A stretch of DNA of 32,108 nt from Nocardioides sp. (lineage in GTDB: Bacteria; Actinomycetota; Actinomycetes; Propionibacteriales; Nocardioidaceae). The stretch spans positions 1 through 32,108 of the forward strand of contig NZ_JAURVJ010000195.1 in NCBI RefSeq assembly GCF_030655615.1, in the 5' to 3' direction. The first letter of the stretch is position 1. The number at the start of each line of letters is the position of its first letter. Shown here piece after piece: positions 24,300-31,848 of the stretch. The notes under the pieces were generated by a model. That model had not been told where the DNA came from and did not search any database. It was given only the letters and a program-made list of their open reading frames with translations. The translations under genes and the position numbers were made by a program.

Positions 24300-25094
24300 A
24301 TGGCCCTGCTGCGCTGCGACTTCTTCTCCGAGGTCCTCGGGATGGGCGTGTCCGCGACGGTCGTGCTGCCCCAGCGGACCAGCGGCCAGATCGGGGTGGC
24401 GAGCGGTGGTGGCGACGGCCCGCCGCCGGTGCTCTACCTGCTGCACGGGCTGTCCGACGACCACACCGCGTGGACCCGCTACACCTCGGTCGAGCGCTAC
24501 GCCAACGACGCCGGCCTCGCCGTCGTGATGCCGGCCGTCGCGGACAGCTGGTACGTCAACGAGGTCCACGGGCACCGCTACCTCGACTTCGTGGCCGACG
24601 AGCTGCCGCAGGTCGTGCGGTCGCTCGTCCGGGTCTCCGACGCGCCCGCCGACACCTTCGTCGCCGGTCTCTCGATGGGCGGCTACGGCGCGGTCAAGCT
24701 GGCCCTGCGGCACCCCGAGCGATACGCCGCCGCGGCGTCGCTCTCGGGTGCGCTCGACGTCGCCCGGGTGCCCGAGCGGTGGCCCGAGCTGCGTCCCCTG
24801 TTCGACCGGGTCTTCGGTGGCGGCGTCACGCCGGCCGACGACCTCTTCTCGGGGCTCGAGCAGGCGTACGCCCCGCTGCCGCCGCTCTACCTCGCCTGCG
24901 GGACCGAGGACCCCGACGTGGAGGCCACCCGACGCTTCCACGCCGCAGCGGTGGGCGCGGGCGCCGACGTCGTCCTCGACCTCCGGCCCGGCGACCACGA
25001 GTGGGGTCTGTGGGACGCCGTGATCCGGGACGTGGTCGCGTGGCTGCCGATGCGGGGTCGTCCGTCGGGGCCGCGACCGGTAGCAGTGACCTAG
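24300..25094 (+). CDS. Esterase, alpha/beta hydrolase (esterase D / S-formylglutathione hydrolase-like)
   Basis: This 264-aa alpha/beta hydrolase has LYLLHGLSDDHTAW (the oxyanion region) and a nucleophile elbow GLSMGGYGA with Ser125. A late Asp (ACGTEDPDVEA) and the His in PGDHEWGLWD complete the triad. This order is typical of esterase D, tributyrin esterase EstA and mycolyltransferase-like proteins. There is no signal peptide, so it is cytoplasmic. The last residues are Pro/Arg-rich and probably unstructured. Substrate unknown; short acyl esters are most likely. Confidence 0.85.
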   Translation: MALLRCDFFSEVLGMGVSATVVLPQRTSGQIGVASGGGDGPPPVLYLLHGLSDDHTAWTRYTSVERYANDAGLAVVMPAVADSWYVNEVHGHRYLDFVADELPQVVRSLVRVSDAPADTFVAGLSMGGYGAVKLALRHPERYAAAASLSGALDVARVPERWPELRPLFDRVFGGGVTPADDLFSGLEQAYAPLPPLYLACGTEDPDVEATRRFHAAAVGAGADVVLDLRPGDHEWGLWDAVIRDVVAWLPMRGRPSGPRPVAVT

Positions 25095-25236
25095 CTGGTC
25101 AGCCCGGCCCGACGCCGACCCGGATGCTGCCCGGACCGCCCACGGTCAGCCGTCGAGCACCACCGCCGGCTCGTCGTCGTCGCGCGGGCCGTGGACCAGG
25201 ACGAGGCCCGGGTCGAGACGGGCTCCTGGAGAGATG

Positions 25237-25286
25237 AGTTGTTGCTACAACCAATATTTCAGCCGCACTCACTTGTTCCTTCAACT
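25237..25286. promoter_or_regulatory. Paired MarR operator
   Basis: Two related 16-mers: AGTTGTTGCTACAACC (25237-25252) contains the perfect repeat GTTGT-N4-ACAAC, and ACTTGTTCCTTCAACT (25271-25286) matches it at 12 of 16 positions. Both contain TTG-N6-CAA, a usual MarR-family half-site layout. The second copy ends 18 bases before the MarR start, so autoregulation is likely. The rest of the 210-base gap (25095-25304) has no convincing gene. Confidence 0.6.
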
Positions 25287-25304
25287 GACGTCTAGGGTGG
25301 CGTC

Positions 25305-25805
25305 ATGACGCAGCGGTGGCTCGACGACGACGAACGCCGTGCCTGGGTGCGCCTGGTCGCCGTGCTCGAGCTGCTGCCGCCCGCGCTCGACGCGCAGCTG
25401 CGCCGCGACACGGGACTCACGCACTTCGACTACTTCGTGCTGAGCCGGCTGTCCGAGGCGCCCGACCACACGCTGCGCATGACCGCGCTGGCGCTCAGCA
25501 CCAACGCCACGCTGCCCCGCCTCTCCCACGTCGTACGACGCCACGAGGAGCGCGGTCTCGTCGAGCGCTTCCCCTGTCCCGACGACGGGCGCGCGACCAA
25601 CGCCCGGCTGACCGCGGCGGGGCTCCGGGTCGTCGAGGCGGCGGCCCCGGGCCACGTCGAGACGGTGCGGTCGCTGGTGGTGGACGCGCTCAGCCCCGAG
25701 CAGCTGCGGCACGTCACCGAGATCGCCGACGCCCTGCTCCTCCGTCTCGACCCCGACCGCCGGATGACCGGCCTCTACGACCCGGCTCCGCCCGGTTCGC
25801 CCTGA
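25305..25805 (+). CDS. MarR-family transcriptional regulator
   Basis: This 166-aa winged-helix protein has LTHFDYFVLSRLSEAPDHTLRMTALALSTNATLPRLSHVVRRHEERGLVER, the MarR recognition region, then the wing CPDDGRATNARLTAAG. Flanking helices should form the dimer. It probably represses itself through the paired operator upstream and may also control the LLM oxidoreductase that follows after 71 bases. The ligand is unknown. Confidence 0.92.
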   Translation: MTQRWLDDDERRAWVRLVAVLELLPPALDAQLRRDTGLTHFDYFVLSRLSEAPDHTLRMTALALSTNATLPRLSHVVRRHEERGLVERFPCPDDGRATNARLTAAGLRVVEAAAPGHVETVRSLVVDALSPEQLRHVTEIADALLLRLDPDRRMTGLYDPAPPGSP

Positions 25806-25876
25806 CGCGGGAACGAGGGAAGAGGACCGTCCCCGGGGGTGTTCTCCCAGGGAGACGACCCGAAAGGCCATCACCC

Positions 25877-26866
25877 ATGCGCATCCCGCTGTCCGTGCTC
25901 GACCTCGCCCCGATCGCCAAGGGGGAGTCCGTCGGCACCAGCATCGCCGCGAGCGTCGCCCTGGCGCAGCGTGCGGAGGAGCACGGCTACCGCCGGGTCT
26001 GGTACGCCGAGCACCACAACATGGCGAGCATCGCGTCGTCGGCGACCAGCGTGCTGATCTCCCACGTCGGCGCCCACACGTCGACGATCCGGCTCGGCGC
26101 CGGCGGGGTGATGCTGCCCAACCACTCGCCGCTGGCGATCGCCGAGCAGTTCGGCACGCTCGCCGCGATGTACCCCGACCGGATCGACCTCGGGCTGGGC
26201 CGCGCGCCCGGCTCCGACCAGGCCACGGCCCACGCGATGCGTCGCGACCCGTCGGCCTCCGAGCGGTTCCCGCAGGACGTCCAGGAGCTGCAGGCGTTCC
26301 TGGGCGAGGAGTCCCGGGTGCCCGGGGTGTCGGCCGTGCCGGGCCAGGGCTCGCACGTCCCGCTCTACATCCTCGGGTCGTCGACGTTCGGGGCCCACCT
26401 CGCCGCCGCGCTGGGTCTCCCGTACGCCTTCGCCAGCCACTTCGCGCCCCAGTCGCTCGAGGCGGCCGTCGCCGCCTACCGCCGCGAGTTCACGCCGTCG
26501 TCGCAGCTCGACGCGCCCTACGTCATCGCCGGTGTCAACGTGGTCGCCGCCGACACGAACGAGCAGGCGCAGGCCAACCTGCAGGCCGCCCGTCGCACCA
26601 TCGCCGTCACCCTCTTCGGTGGCGGCCAGACCCTCAGCGACGTCGAGGCCGACGTGCTGCTGCGCCGCGGCGCCGCCCAGCACGTCGACCAGATGTTCAC
26701 CTACGCCGCCGTGGGCGACGGTCCCGAGGTGGCGCGCTACCTCGAGGACTTCCGCGACCACGTCGGGGCTGATGAGCTCATCACGGCCCACCAGGCGCCG
26801 AGCGCGGAGGCGCGGTTGCGGTCGGTCACGCTCACCGCCGAGGCCCTGCTCCCGGTGTCCGTCTAG
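25877..26866 (+). CDS. LLM-class flavin-dependent oxidoreductase
   Basis: This 329-aa protein has the bacterial luciferase-like TIM-barrel fold, using reduced FMN or F420. Family motifs are PLSVLDLAPI at the N-terminus, RVWYAEHHNM, RLGAGGVMLPNHSPLAIAEQFGTL, DLGLGRAPGSD and LYILGSSTFGAHLAAALG. It matches the large family 1 group (MsnO8/YvbT-like) of uncharacterised flavin monooxygenases. ATG 25877 has AAAGG nine bases upstream. It follows the MarR gene and may be its target. Confidence 0.9.
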   Translation: MRIPLSVLDLAPIAKGESVGTSIAASVALAQRAEEHGYRRVWYAEHHNMASIASSATSVLISHVGAHTSTIRLGAGGVMLPNHSPLAIAEQFGTLAAMYPDRIDLGLGRAPGSDQATAHAMRRDPSASERFPQDVQELQAFLGEESRVPGVSAVPGQGSHVPLYILGSSTFGAHLAAALGLPYAFASHFAPQSLEAAVAAYRREFTPSSQLDAPYVIAGVNVVAADTNEQAQANLQAARRTIAVTLFGGGQTLSDVEADVLLRRGAAQHVDQMFTYAAVGDGPEVARYLEDFRDHVGADELITAHQAPSAEARLRSVTLTAEALLPVSV

Positions 26867-26897
26867 CCACTCGACACGGCTACTAACGTCGTACGGC

Positions 26898-27335
26898 GTG
26901 AGCCACGACGCGTTCCATCCCGACCTCGAGCCCCGGCGACTCCCGCTGCGCCACGTCCCGGCGGCCGACCTCGACGGCGGCACCGCCCAGACCCCGGGCA
27001 TGCAGCGACTCGCCGCGATCGGCGCCCAGGTGGGGGCCGAGGGGCTCTGGATGGGCCAGACGCACGTCGGTCCCCAGGTGCGGTCGGGCGACCACCACCA
27101 CGGCGAGGCCGAGACGGCGATCTACGTGGTCAGTGGCCACCCGGAGTTCGTCTTCCTCGACGAGGAGACCGGGGAGGAGGTGCGCCTGCAGCCCGCGCCG
27201 GGCGACTACGTGTTCGTGCCGCCGTGGACGCCGCACCGCGAGGAGAACAACGATGCCGACGTCGAGGCCGTGGTCGTCATCGCCCGCAACACGCAGGAGG
27301 CGATCGTCGTCAACCTGCCGTCGCTGCGCGGCTGA
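26898..27335 (+). CDS. Cupin-domain protein
   Basis: This 145-aa single-domain cupin has motif 1 residues DHHHGEAETAIYVVSG (metal-binding histidines and Glu) and motif 2 PGDYVFVPPWTPHREEN. It is a small beta-barrel of the kind that binds a metal and acts as an isomerase, dioxygenase or sensor; the reaction is unknown. GTG 26898 is the start nearest the family N-terminus. It lies 31 bases after the LLM gene, so the two may form one transcript, and converges on peptidase E across 14 bases. Confidence 0.85.
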   Translation: MSHDAFHPDLEPRRLPLRHVPAADLDGGTAQTPGMQRLAAIGAQVGAEGLWMGQTHVGPQVRSGDHHHGEAETAIYVVSGHPEFVFLDEETGEEVRLQPAPGDYVFVPPWTPHREENNDADVEAVVVIARNTQEAIVVNLPSLRG

Positions 27336-27349
27336 CGCGAGCGACGCCC

Positions 27350-28009
27350 TCACCCGAACGCGGTCCACCGCCCCTCGGACACGACGTCGACGGTGTCCCC
27401 GACGACCCTGATGGCGGTCTGCTCGTCGATCGCGTACGCCGGGACGCCGAGGTCGGCCGCCCACCGCTCCGCGTCAGCCATGGTGTTGGACGGGAACGCG
27501 TCCAGGTGCGGGAAGATCGAGAAGTCGACGACCCCCAGGGTCCGGTCGTCCGGGGCCGACGACCACTCGACGAACTCCGGCCCGATGCGGGGGGTCATCA
27601 CCATGCTCCCGGCGCTCACCCCCACCCAGACGAGGTCGGGCAGCGAGGGCAGCAGATCAGCCAGCCCGGAGGCCCGCATCCAGTGGCAGAGGTAGGTCGC
27701 GTCGCCGCCGTCGACGAGGAGCACGTCAGCGTCCCGGACCCAGGGGACCCACCGGTCCGCGCCGATGGTGGGCAGCGCGGTGAGCTCCAGGACGCCCAAC
27801 GACGCCCAGCCCAGCCCCGTGAGGTGGCGATGGACGGGCTCGGCCGCCACCACGCCGCGCACCGACGCCGGTCCGCACATCGGGTGGCCCCACTGCGCGG
27901 TCGGTACGACGAGCGCGTGGCACTCGTCGATCGGCTTGCCGAGGAGCTCGACGAGCGCTGATCGGAGGGTGGGGTTGGTGACGCCGCCGGAGGTGAGCAA
28001 CAGCTTCAA
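27350..28009 (-). CDS. Peptidase E family protein (S51, type 1 glutamine amidotransferase fold)
   Basis: This 219-aa protein has the class I amidotransferase-like fold of dipeptidase E. The motifs are LLLTSGG at the N-terminus, LLVDGGDATYL near residue 97, and the nucleophile elbow WVGVSAGSMVM, whose Ser is the expected catalytic residue. Relatives cleave Asp-X dipeptides or cyanophycin. The start is a TTG at 28009, six bases after GGGAG; no better ATG or GTG is in frame nearby. Confidence 0.86.
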   Translation of the reverse strand: MKLLLTSGGVTNPTLRSALVELLGKPIDECHALVVPTAQWGHPMCGPASVRGVVAAEPVHRHLTGLGWASLGVLELTALPTIGADRWVPWVRDADVLLVDGGDATYLCHWMRASGLADLLPSLPDLVWVGVSAGSMVMTPRIGPEFVEWSSAPDDRTLGVVDFSIFPHLDAFPSNTMADAERWAADLGVPAYAIDEQTAIRVVGDTVDVVSEGRWTAFG

Positions 28010-28094
28010 GGGTGACTCCCAGGTCGTGCGCGCGAGTGATGTCCCTGCAGACCCGTGGCGGGGTCAGGACTCATCGCGGGGTCGCACGAGCGAC

Positions 28095-28271
28095 TCAGGC
28101 GGGGAGCGGGACCTCGTCCCGCTCGACGGAGACCGCCACGATCCGGCACCCCGCCGGCAGGGCGGAGGCGATCGCGTCCAGCGACGCCTCGTAGGAGGAC
28201 GGGTCGGTCACCCAGGACTTGGCCTGGTGGCCGTCCTTGCCGCCGTCGTCGATGAGCACCCGCACCTTCAT
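28095..28271 (-). CDS. Small hypothetical protein
   Basis: This 58-aa acidic protein starts MKVRVLIDDGGKDG and ends with RIVAVSVERDEVPLPA. Its predicted pattern is strand-helix-strand, compatible with a small alpha/beta domain. I do not recognise it. ATG 28271 is preferred over longer in-frame starts because the upstream residues are low-quality Gly/Arg/Pro sequence. It lies 85 bases upstream of the peptidase E start, in the same direction. Confidence 0.55.
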   Translation of the reverse strand: MKVRVLIDDGGKDGHQAKSWVTDPSSYEASLDAIASALPAGCRIVAVSVERDEVPLPA

Positions 28272-28742
28272 GGTCACAGCATGTCCGGAGGGCGTCCGGT
28301 GTGCCGGACTTCGGCGAAGTCCTTCGAGCAGACCTCGTGCGCCACCGGGCCATGCCGCCATGACCCGTTCGGGCCATGGACGCGGTCGGGACCCGCGACC
28401 AGCGGCTCAGCTGTCGGTTAGCTGGGACTTGGATCGATCCACAAGCACTCAAAGGGGTGATGGGGTCCTCAGGCCCTGGAAAACGTCTCTGTCCCGGACG
28501 TACGTTGTGGCCGGTCTCACGCAGACCGTCGTCCCCTGCGAAGCGCCACCCAGCTTGGCCGCGTGACGTGGGGGAGCTGGAAGGGCTCGAGCAGGACTAC
28601 CCAGACCGTTAGGGGTGCGGGGCGGTTCTGCTCGAGCCCACTACGTGCGCGGAACCGGTCCCGGACCGTCGCGGGTTCGCCCGCGGCCACGACCGATCGG
28701 ACCTACAGTGCTGGCTCCTGACGTCCGTGACCTGTGGAGCCC
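28272..28742. other. Non-coding stretch between divergent genes
   Basis: This 471-base gap lies between the small minus-strand gene and the secreted-protein gene. Open frames here are short and have no protein-like composition. Base composition is visibly less GC-rich around 28425-28500 than in the neighbouring genes. It contains a strong hairpin (28583-28639, listed separately) and a smaller 6-bp stem CGGTCT/AGACCG (around 28514-28530). It could hold a small RNA, a decayed gene, or only promoters. Confidence 0.6.
28583..28639. ncRNA. Large hairpin, candidate structured RNA or att-like inverted repeat
   Basis: GGGCTCGAGCAG (28583-28594) pairs perfectly with CTGCTCGAGCCC (28628-28639) around a 33-base loop that itself can pair ACCC with GGGT. 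It stands between divergent genes, where no known transcript should end. It may be a 5' UTR element or terminator of an unannotated small RNA. No family recognised. Confidence 0.4.
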
Positions 28743-30179
28743 ATGAACATGATGACCCGGCGAGCGATGGCGCTCGTGACGACCCTGGCGACCGCGAGCC
28801 TGGTCATGACCCCGGTCGGTCCGGCCCCGAGCCTGGCCGCGGCGCCGGTCTCGTCCGCGCCGACGGCCGACCTGGCGCCCGTCACGGCGGACGACACCGT
28901 CACCATCACCCCCCTCACCTCCGAGGCCGACGTCCACGTCCTGGCCAACGACGTCGACCCCGACCACGGCAACCTGCAGGTCTGCCGCGTGGAGGCGCCG
29001 GACGCGGCCGGGCTGGGCGTGCACGTCTGGTCGGACAACGGCGAGCCCGGCTACGGTGCCACGCCGTCGGGGTCGACGTACCTCACCCTCGAGCCGACCC
29101 GCGAGCTGGCGGTGGGCACGCTGACGGTCACCTACTACGCCTGCGACCGTGTCCAGCTGACGCCGGCGACCCTCACCGTCGAGGTCGTCCGGATCACGGC
29201 CCGCACGGTCGCCGGCCGGCCCGGCGTCGTCCGGTTCACCAACCCGCTCGACGAGGCCGTCGACGTCATCTACGGCGCGGTCGACGGGGAGGACGCCGAC
29301 GGCGGGTTCACCCTGGGCGCCGGAGCGACGAGGGACAGGGTCGTCAAGCGCCGGACCATCCAGTGGTTCGCCGTGCCCCACGAGGGCGAGGGCGACGACC
29401 CCCTCCCGCTCGGCTACGGGATCGTCCGCAACACCGGTGCCCGTGCCGCCAGCGCCGCTCCCGGTGCCTCGGCGAGGCAGCTCACGGCGCGCCAGGGACG
29501 AGCCTGGCGGACCGGCCGGTCCGCCCACCCGAGTCACGTCCGGCCGCGTCACGTCCGGCCGGGCCGCGTGGAGGTCGGCCGCGACGAACCGCCCACGGGA
29601 CCGGTCGAGGACGCCGCCCCGGTCACCGGCAACGACCGCGTCACCCTCGACTACTACGACGACGCCGAGGTCCGGGTGCTGCGCAACGACTCCGACGACA
29701 CGCCTGGCGACCTGGCCGTGTGCTGGGTCGACGTACCGCGCCGCAGCGGTCTGTCCGCCCTCATCCAGCCCTGGTGGGCGGCCTCCGACCGCGCGCGCTC
29801 CGACAGCCCGGACCGCTACATCGAGCTCAACGCGTCAGCGGCCACGGCCGGCACCTACCGGCTGACCTACTACGCGTGCGACAAGCACCGCCTGACCCCT
29901 GGGACGCTGACCGTCACCGTCCGCAGGTTCCCACCCGTCAAGGTCCGCCGCGTGCGCGGTCATCCTGGCACGCTCGTCTTCACCAACCGTGGCTACCGCC
30001 GCGTCCGCATCCAGTACTTCGAGAGCCACCACTACAGCGAGCAGCACCACTTCTCGATCAAGCCCCACGCGCGGCGCCGGCTGCACGTCTCCTACGACGA
30101 CCTCTCCTACTTCGCCGACACCGCCATCGGCCCGCTCGGCAGCGGCCGGTTCAGGAACCTCTACCCGGGTCGGGGCTAG
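28743..30179 (+). CDS. Secreted protein with a duplicated two-part domain
   Basis: This protein of about 478 aa has a signal peptide (MMTRRAMALVTTLATASLVM..., probable cut after SLAAA). Two similar halves follow. Each has VxVLxNDxD...L.VCxV (Big_9/cadherin-like strand pattern), then YYACDxxxLTPxTLTVxV, then a domain with RVxGxPGxxxFTN. Copy 1 spans about residues 45-180 and copy 2 about 300-450. Each copy has two Cys, likely one disulphide. A basic, Arg/His-rich linker (about 245-285) with a short tandem repeat separates them. Starts at 28734, 28743, 28749 and 28752 are possible; spacing from GGAG favours 28743 or 28749. It is probably exported and wall-associated; function unknown. Confidence 0.8.
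   Translation: MNMMTRRAMALVTTLATASLVMTPVGPAPSLAAAPVSSAPTADLAPVTADDTVTITPLTSEADVHVLANDVDPDHGNLQVCRVEAPDAAGLGVHVWSDNGEPGYGATPSGSTYLTLEPTRELAVGTLTVTYYACDRVQLTPATLTVEVVRITARTVAGRPGVVRFTNPLDEAVDVIYGAVDGEDADGGFTLGAGATRDRVVKRRTIQWFAVPHEGEGDDPLPLGYGIVRNTGARAASAAPGASARQLTARQGRAWRTGRSAHPSHVRPRHVRPGRVEVGRDEPPTGPVEDAAPVTGNDRVTLDYYDDAEVRVLRNDSDDTPGDLAVCWVDVPRRSGLSALIQPWWAASDRARSDSPDRYIELNASAATAGTYRLTYYACDKHRLTPGTLTVTVRRFPPVKVRRVRGHPGTLVFTNRGYRRVRIQYFESHHYSEQHHFSIKPHARRRLHVSYDDLSYFADTAIGPLGSGRFRNLYPGRG
29533..29562 (+). repeat. Tandem 15-bp repeat within the secreted-protein gene
   Basis: GTCACGTCCGGCCGC is followed directly by GTCACGTCCGGCCGG (14 of 15 identical). It encodes the repeated HVRPR/HVRPG in the basic linker between the two halves of the protein and keeps the frame. 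Confidence 0.85.
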
Positions 30180-30770
30180 TCAGGCTGGTTCGCGGTGCGG
30201 GCGCAGGCGCACGATGCTGTAGACGGTGGCGCCGACAGAGGCCAGGCTCGACACGACCAGGCCGACGGCGGTCGCGGTGCTCCGGAAGGGAAGCGCGGGG
30301 CCCACGGTCAGGCCCAGCAGGCTCATCCGGGGGATCGAGACGTCGAAGGCATACATGCCGGAGAGAGCAGCGACCCACAGGACGCCCGCGACCGACGCCG
30401 CGACGCGAGGCCAGGTGGCCACTCCTGCGCGAGCGGCGCCGACCGCGCGGTCGCGGACCCGGTCATAGCTGGCGGCCGCCCACCGGTGGTAGGGGACCAG
30501 GATCCGCAGGCCGGCGACGACGACCAGGGTGCCGGGGCCGGGCAACGGCATCAGGACGACACCGACCACGACGACCGTCCAGCCGGCCGAGCGGCCGAGG
30601 ACGTTGCCCAGCGACGGCCAGCGCACCCTCGCCGGCGCGACGACGACCGGGACGTCCGGGGCGAGCGAGGGATCCAGGGCGTCGTACGTCGCGCCGCCGC
30701 GCCTCCCGCCTGGGTGGGCTTGTCGGGCGGGAGCGCAGATCACCCACGAGGAAGCGGAGACCGGCTCCAC
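30180..30770 (-). CDS. PGPG-motif transmembrane protein
   Basis: This membrane protein of about 196 aa carries the signature WTVVVVGVVLMPLPGPGTLVVVAGLRIL of the PGPGW family (TIGR02611-like), here PGPGT rather than PGPGW. A cytoplasmic Arg-rich stretch and two more hydrophobic segments follow (ASVAGVLWVAALSGMYAF and ATAVGLVVSSLASVGATVYSIV). Function of the family is unknown. The start is uncertain: GTG 30770 or GTG 30743. Its stop codon abuts the stop of the converging secreted-protein gene with no base between them. Confidence 0.72.
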   Translation of the reverse strand: MEPVSASSWVICAPARQAHPGGRRGGATYDALDPSLAPDVPVVVAPARVRWPSLGNVLGRSAGWTVVVVGVVLMPLPGPGTLVVVAGLRILVPYHRWAAASYDRVRDRAVGAARAGVATWPRVAASVAGVLWVAALSGMYAFDVSIPRMSLLGLTVGPALPFRSTATAVGLVVSSLASVGATVYSIVRLRPHREPA

Positions 30771-30861
30771 ATATTCCCCGGCCAGGGTGTCGGTGGTCGG
30801 TGGGACAGTCGGGACCATCTCGGCGACGCGCCGAGCGACGACCGAGGCGAGGAGAGACCGG

Positions 30862-31350
30862 ATGAGCGAGATCGATGACGGGGCACCGGTGGTGCGTCTC
30901 AGGACGATCGAGGACGGTGACGTCGACGTGTTCTTCGACCACCAGGCGGATCCGTTGGCCGTCGAGATGGCGGCGTTCCCGGCTCGCGACAGGGACCGGG
31001 TCGTGGCGCACTGGGCGAGGCTCCGCGCCGACGACACCCTGGTGACGAGGACCATCGTCGCGGACGGCGTGGTGGCGGGAAACATCGTGAGCTGGCCCGA
31101 CGACGGGAAGCAGTTCCTCGGCTACTGGGTCGGGCGCGAGTGGTGGGGCCGCGGCGTCGCGACTCGAGCGCTCGCCCTGCTCCTGGACGAGGTGCCGGTC
31201 CGGCCGCTGCGCGCCCACGTCGTCGCGCACAACTTCGGCTCGATCCGCGTCCTGGAGAAGTGCGGGTTCCGGCGAGATCTCGAGGAGGAGGCGGCGGCTC
31301 CTGCGTCCGACGACGGCCTCGAGGAGCTGACCTTCGTGCTGGACGCCTGA
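30862..31350 (+). CDS. GNAT-family N-acetyltransferase
   Basis: This 162-aa acetyltransferase has VVRLRTIEDGDVDVFF at the N-terminus, GYWVGREWWGRGVATRALALLL (acetyl-CoA-binding motif A with GRGVAT) and AHNFGSIRVLEKCGF (motif B). It resembles RimJ/RimL-type enzymes that acetylate protein N-termini or small amines. ATG 30862 has GGAGA six bases upstream. It is followed by a strong hairpin. Confidence 0.9.
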   Translation: MSEIDDGAPVVRLRTIEDGDVDVFFDHQADPLAVEMAAFPARDRDRVVAHWARLRADDTLVTRTIVADGVVAGNIVSWPDDGKQFLGYWVGREWWGRGVATRALALLLDEVPVRPLRAHVVAHNFGSIRVLEKCGFRRDLEEEAAAPASDDGLEELTFVLDA

Positions 31351-31405
31351 GGTCTGTCACGGGTTGTCTCGGTCGAAGAGCGTCGTGCGGAGCAGGACCG
31401 ACGCA

Positions 31406-31440
31406 CGACAGCCGCCGGCGGAACCCGCCGGCGGCTGTCG
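31406..31440. terminator. Perfect 16-bp hairpin between converging genes
   Basis: CGACAGCCGCCGGCGG (31406-31421) pairs fully with 31425-31440 over the loop AAC. It lies between the GNAT gene (+) and the GlsB-type gene (-) and is well placed as a bidirectional U-less terminator. Confidence 0.85.
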
Positions 31441-31465
31441 ATCGCGTCAGGTCGTGGAGCGTGTC

Positions 31466-31744
31466 CTACACCCGAGCGCTGGAGCGGCGGTTGGCCGAGG
31501 TCCAGATCAGCAGCGCGATGACCGCGCCGATGATGGAGCCGATGATGCCCGCGGGCTGCAGGAGCCCGTCGCCGGCGTCCTTGCCGAACAGCAGGTATCC
31601 CAGCAGTCCGCCGACGAAGGAGCCGACGATGCCGAGCACGATCGTGGCGACGACGGAGAGGTCCTGGCGTCCGGGGACGAGCAGACGGGCTACGAAACCG
31701 GCGATGGCGCCGACGACGATGATGGTCAGGATGAGTCCGAGCAT
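31466..31744 (-). CDS. GlsB/YeaQ/YmgE-type stress membrane protein
   Basis: This 92-aa membrane protein has three hydrophobic segments rich in Gly and Ile: LGLILTIIVVGAIAGFVARL, VVATIVLGIVGSFVGGLLGYLL and IIGSIIGAVIALLIW. It has the family's conserved GIVGSFVGG and a basic C-terminus (RRSSARV). The family is induced by stress in many bacteria, with unclear biochemical role. ATG 31744 has GGAAAGG about 9 bases upstream. It is divergent from a response-regulator gene, and the gap carries a repeated GGGGTG motif. Confidence 0.9.
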   Translation of the reverse strand: MLGLILTIIVVGAIAGFVARLLVPGRQDLSVVATIVLGIVGSFVGGLLGYLLFGKDAGDGLLQPAGIIGSIIGAVIALLIWTSANRRSSARV

Positions 31745-31785
31745 GTGAGTGCCTTTCCTTCGAGAGGCTGCCAGTCGCGGCCCTT

Positions 31786-31827
31786 GGGGTGTACGTAACC
31801 ACCCCCTCAAGGGGTGCGACACACCCC
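31786..31827. promoter_or_regulatory. Cluster of GGGGTG/CACCCC boxes in a divergent promoter
   Basis: GGGGTG at 31786-31791 and 31811-31816, and CACCCC at 31800-31805 and 31822-31827, form overlapping inverted pairs (GGGGTG-N8-CACCCC, CACCCC-N5-GGGGTG, GGGGTG-N5-CACCCC). They lie between the stress membrane protein and the response regulator. They could be the regulator's own binding sites; the centres are about 10-14 bases apart. Confidence 0.45.
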
Positions 31828-31848
31828 TAGGGCGGTTAGTGTGGTGCC

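Noticed and set aside
24300..25094. Mycolyltransferase (antigen 85) identity for the esterase
   Set aside because: The serine elbow is similar, but there is no signal peptide and the length and late motifs fit cytoplasmic esterase D-type enzymes better.
25099..25284. A 61-codon minus-strand ORF upstream of the MarR gene
   Set aside because: Low-complexity Pro/Arg/Gly sequence, and its start overlaps the operator. Kept only as a possible remnant in the findings.
28376..28612. A 78-codon plus-strand ORF in the long non-coding gap
   Set aside because: No ribosome-binding site, no domain and unusual composition for this genome.
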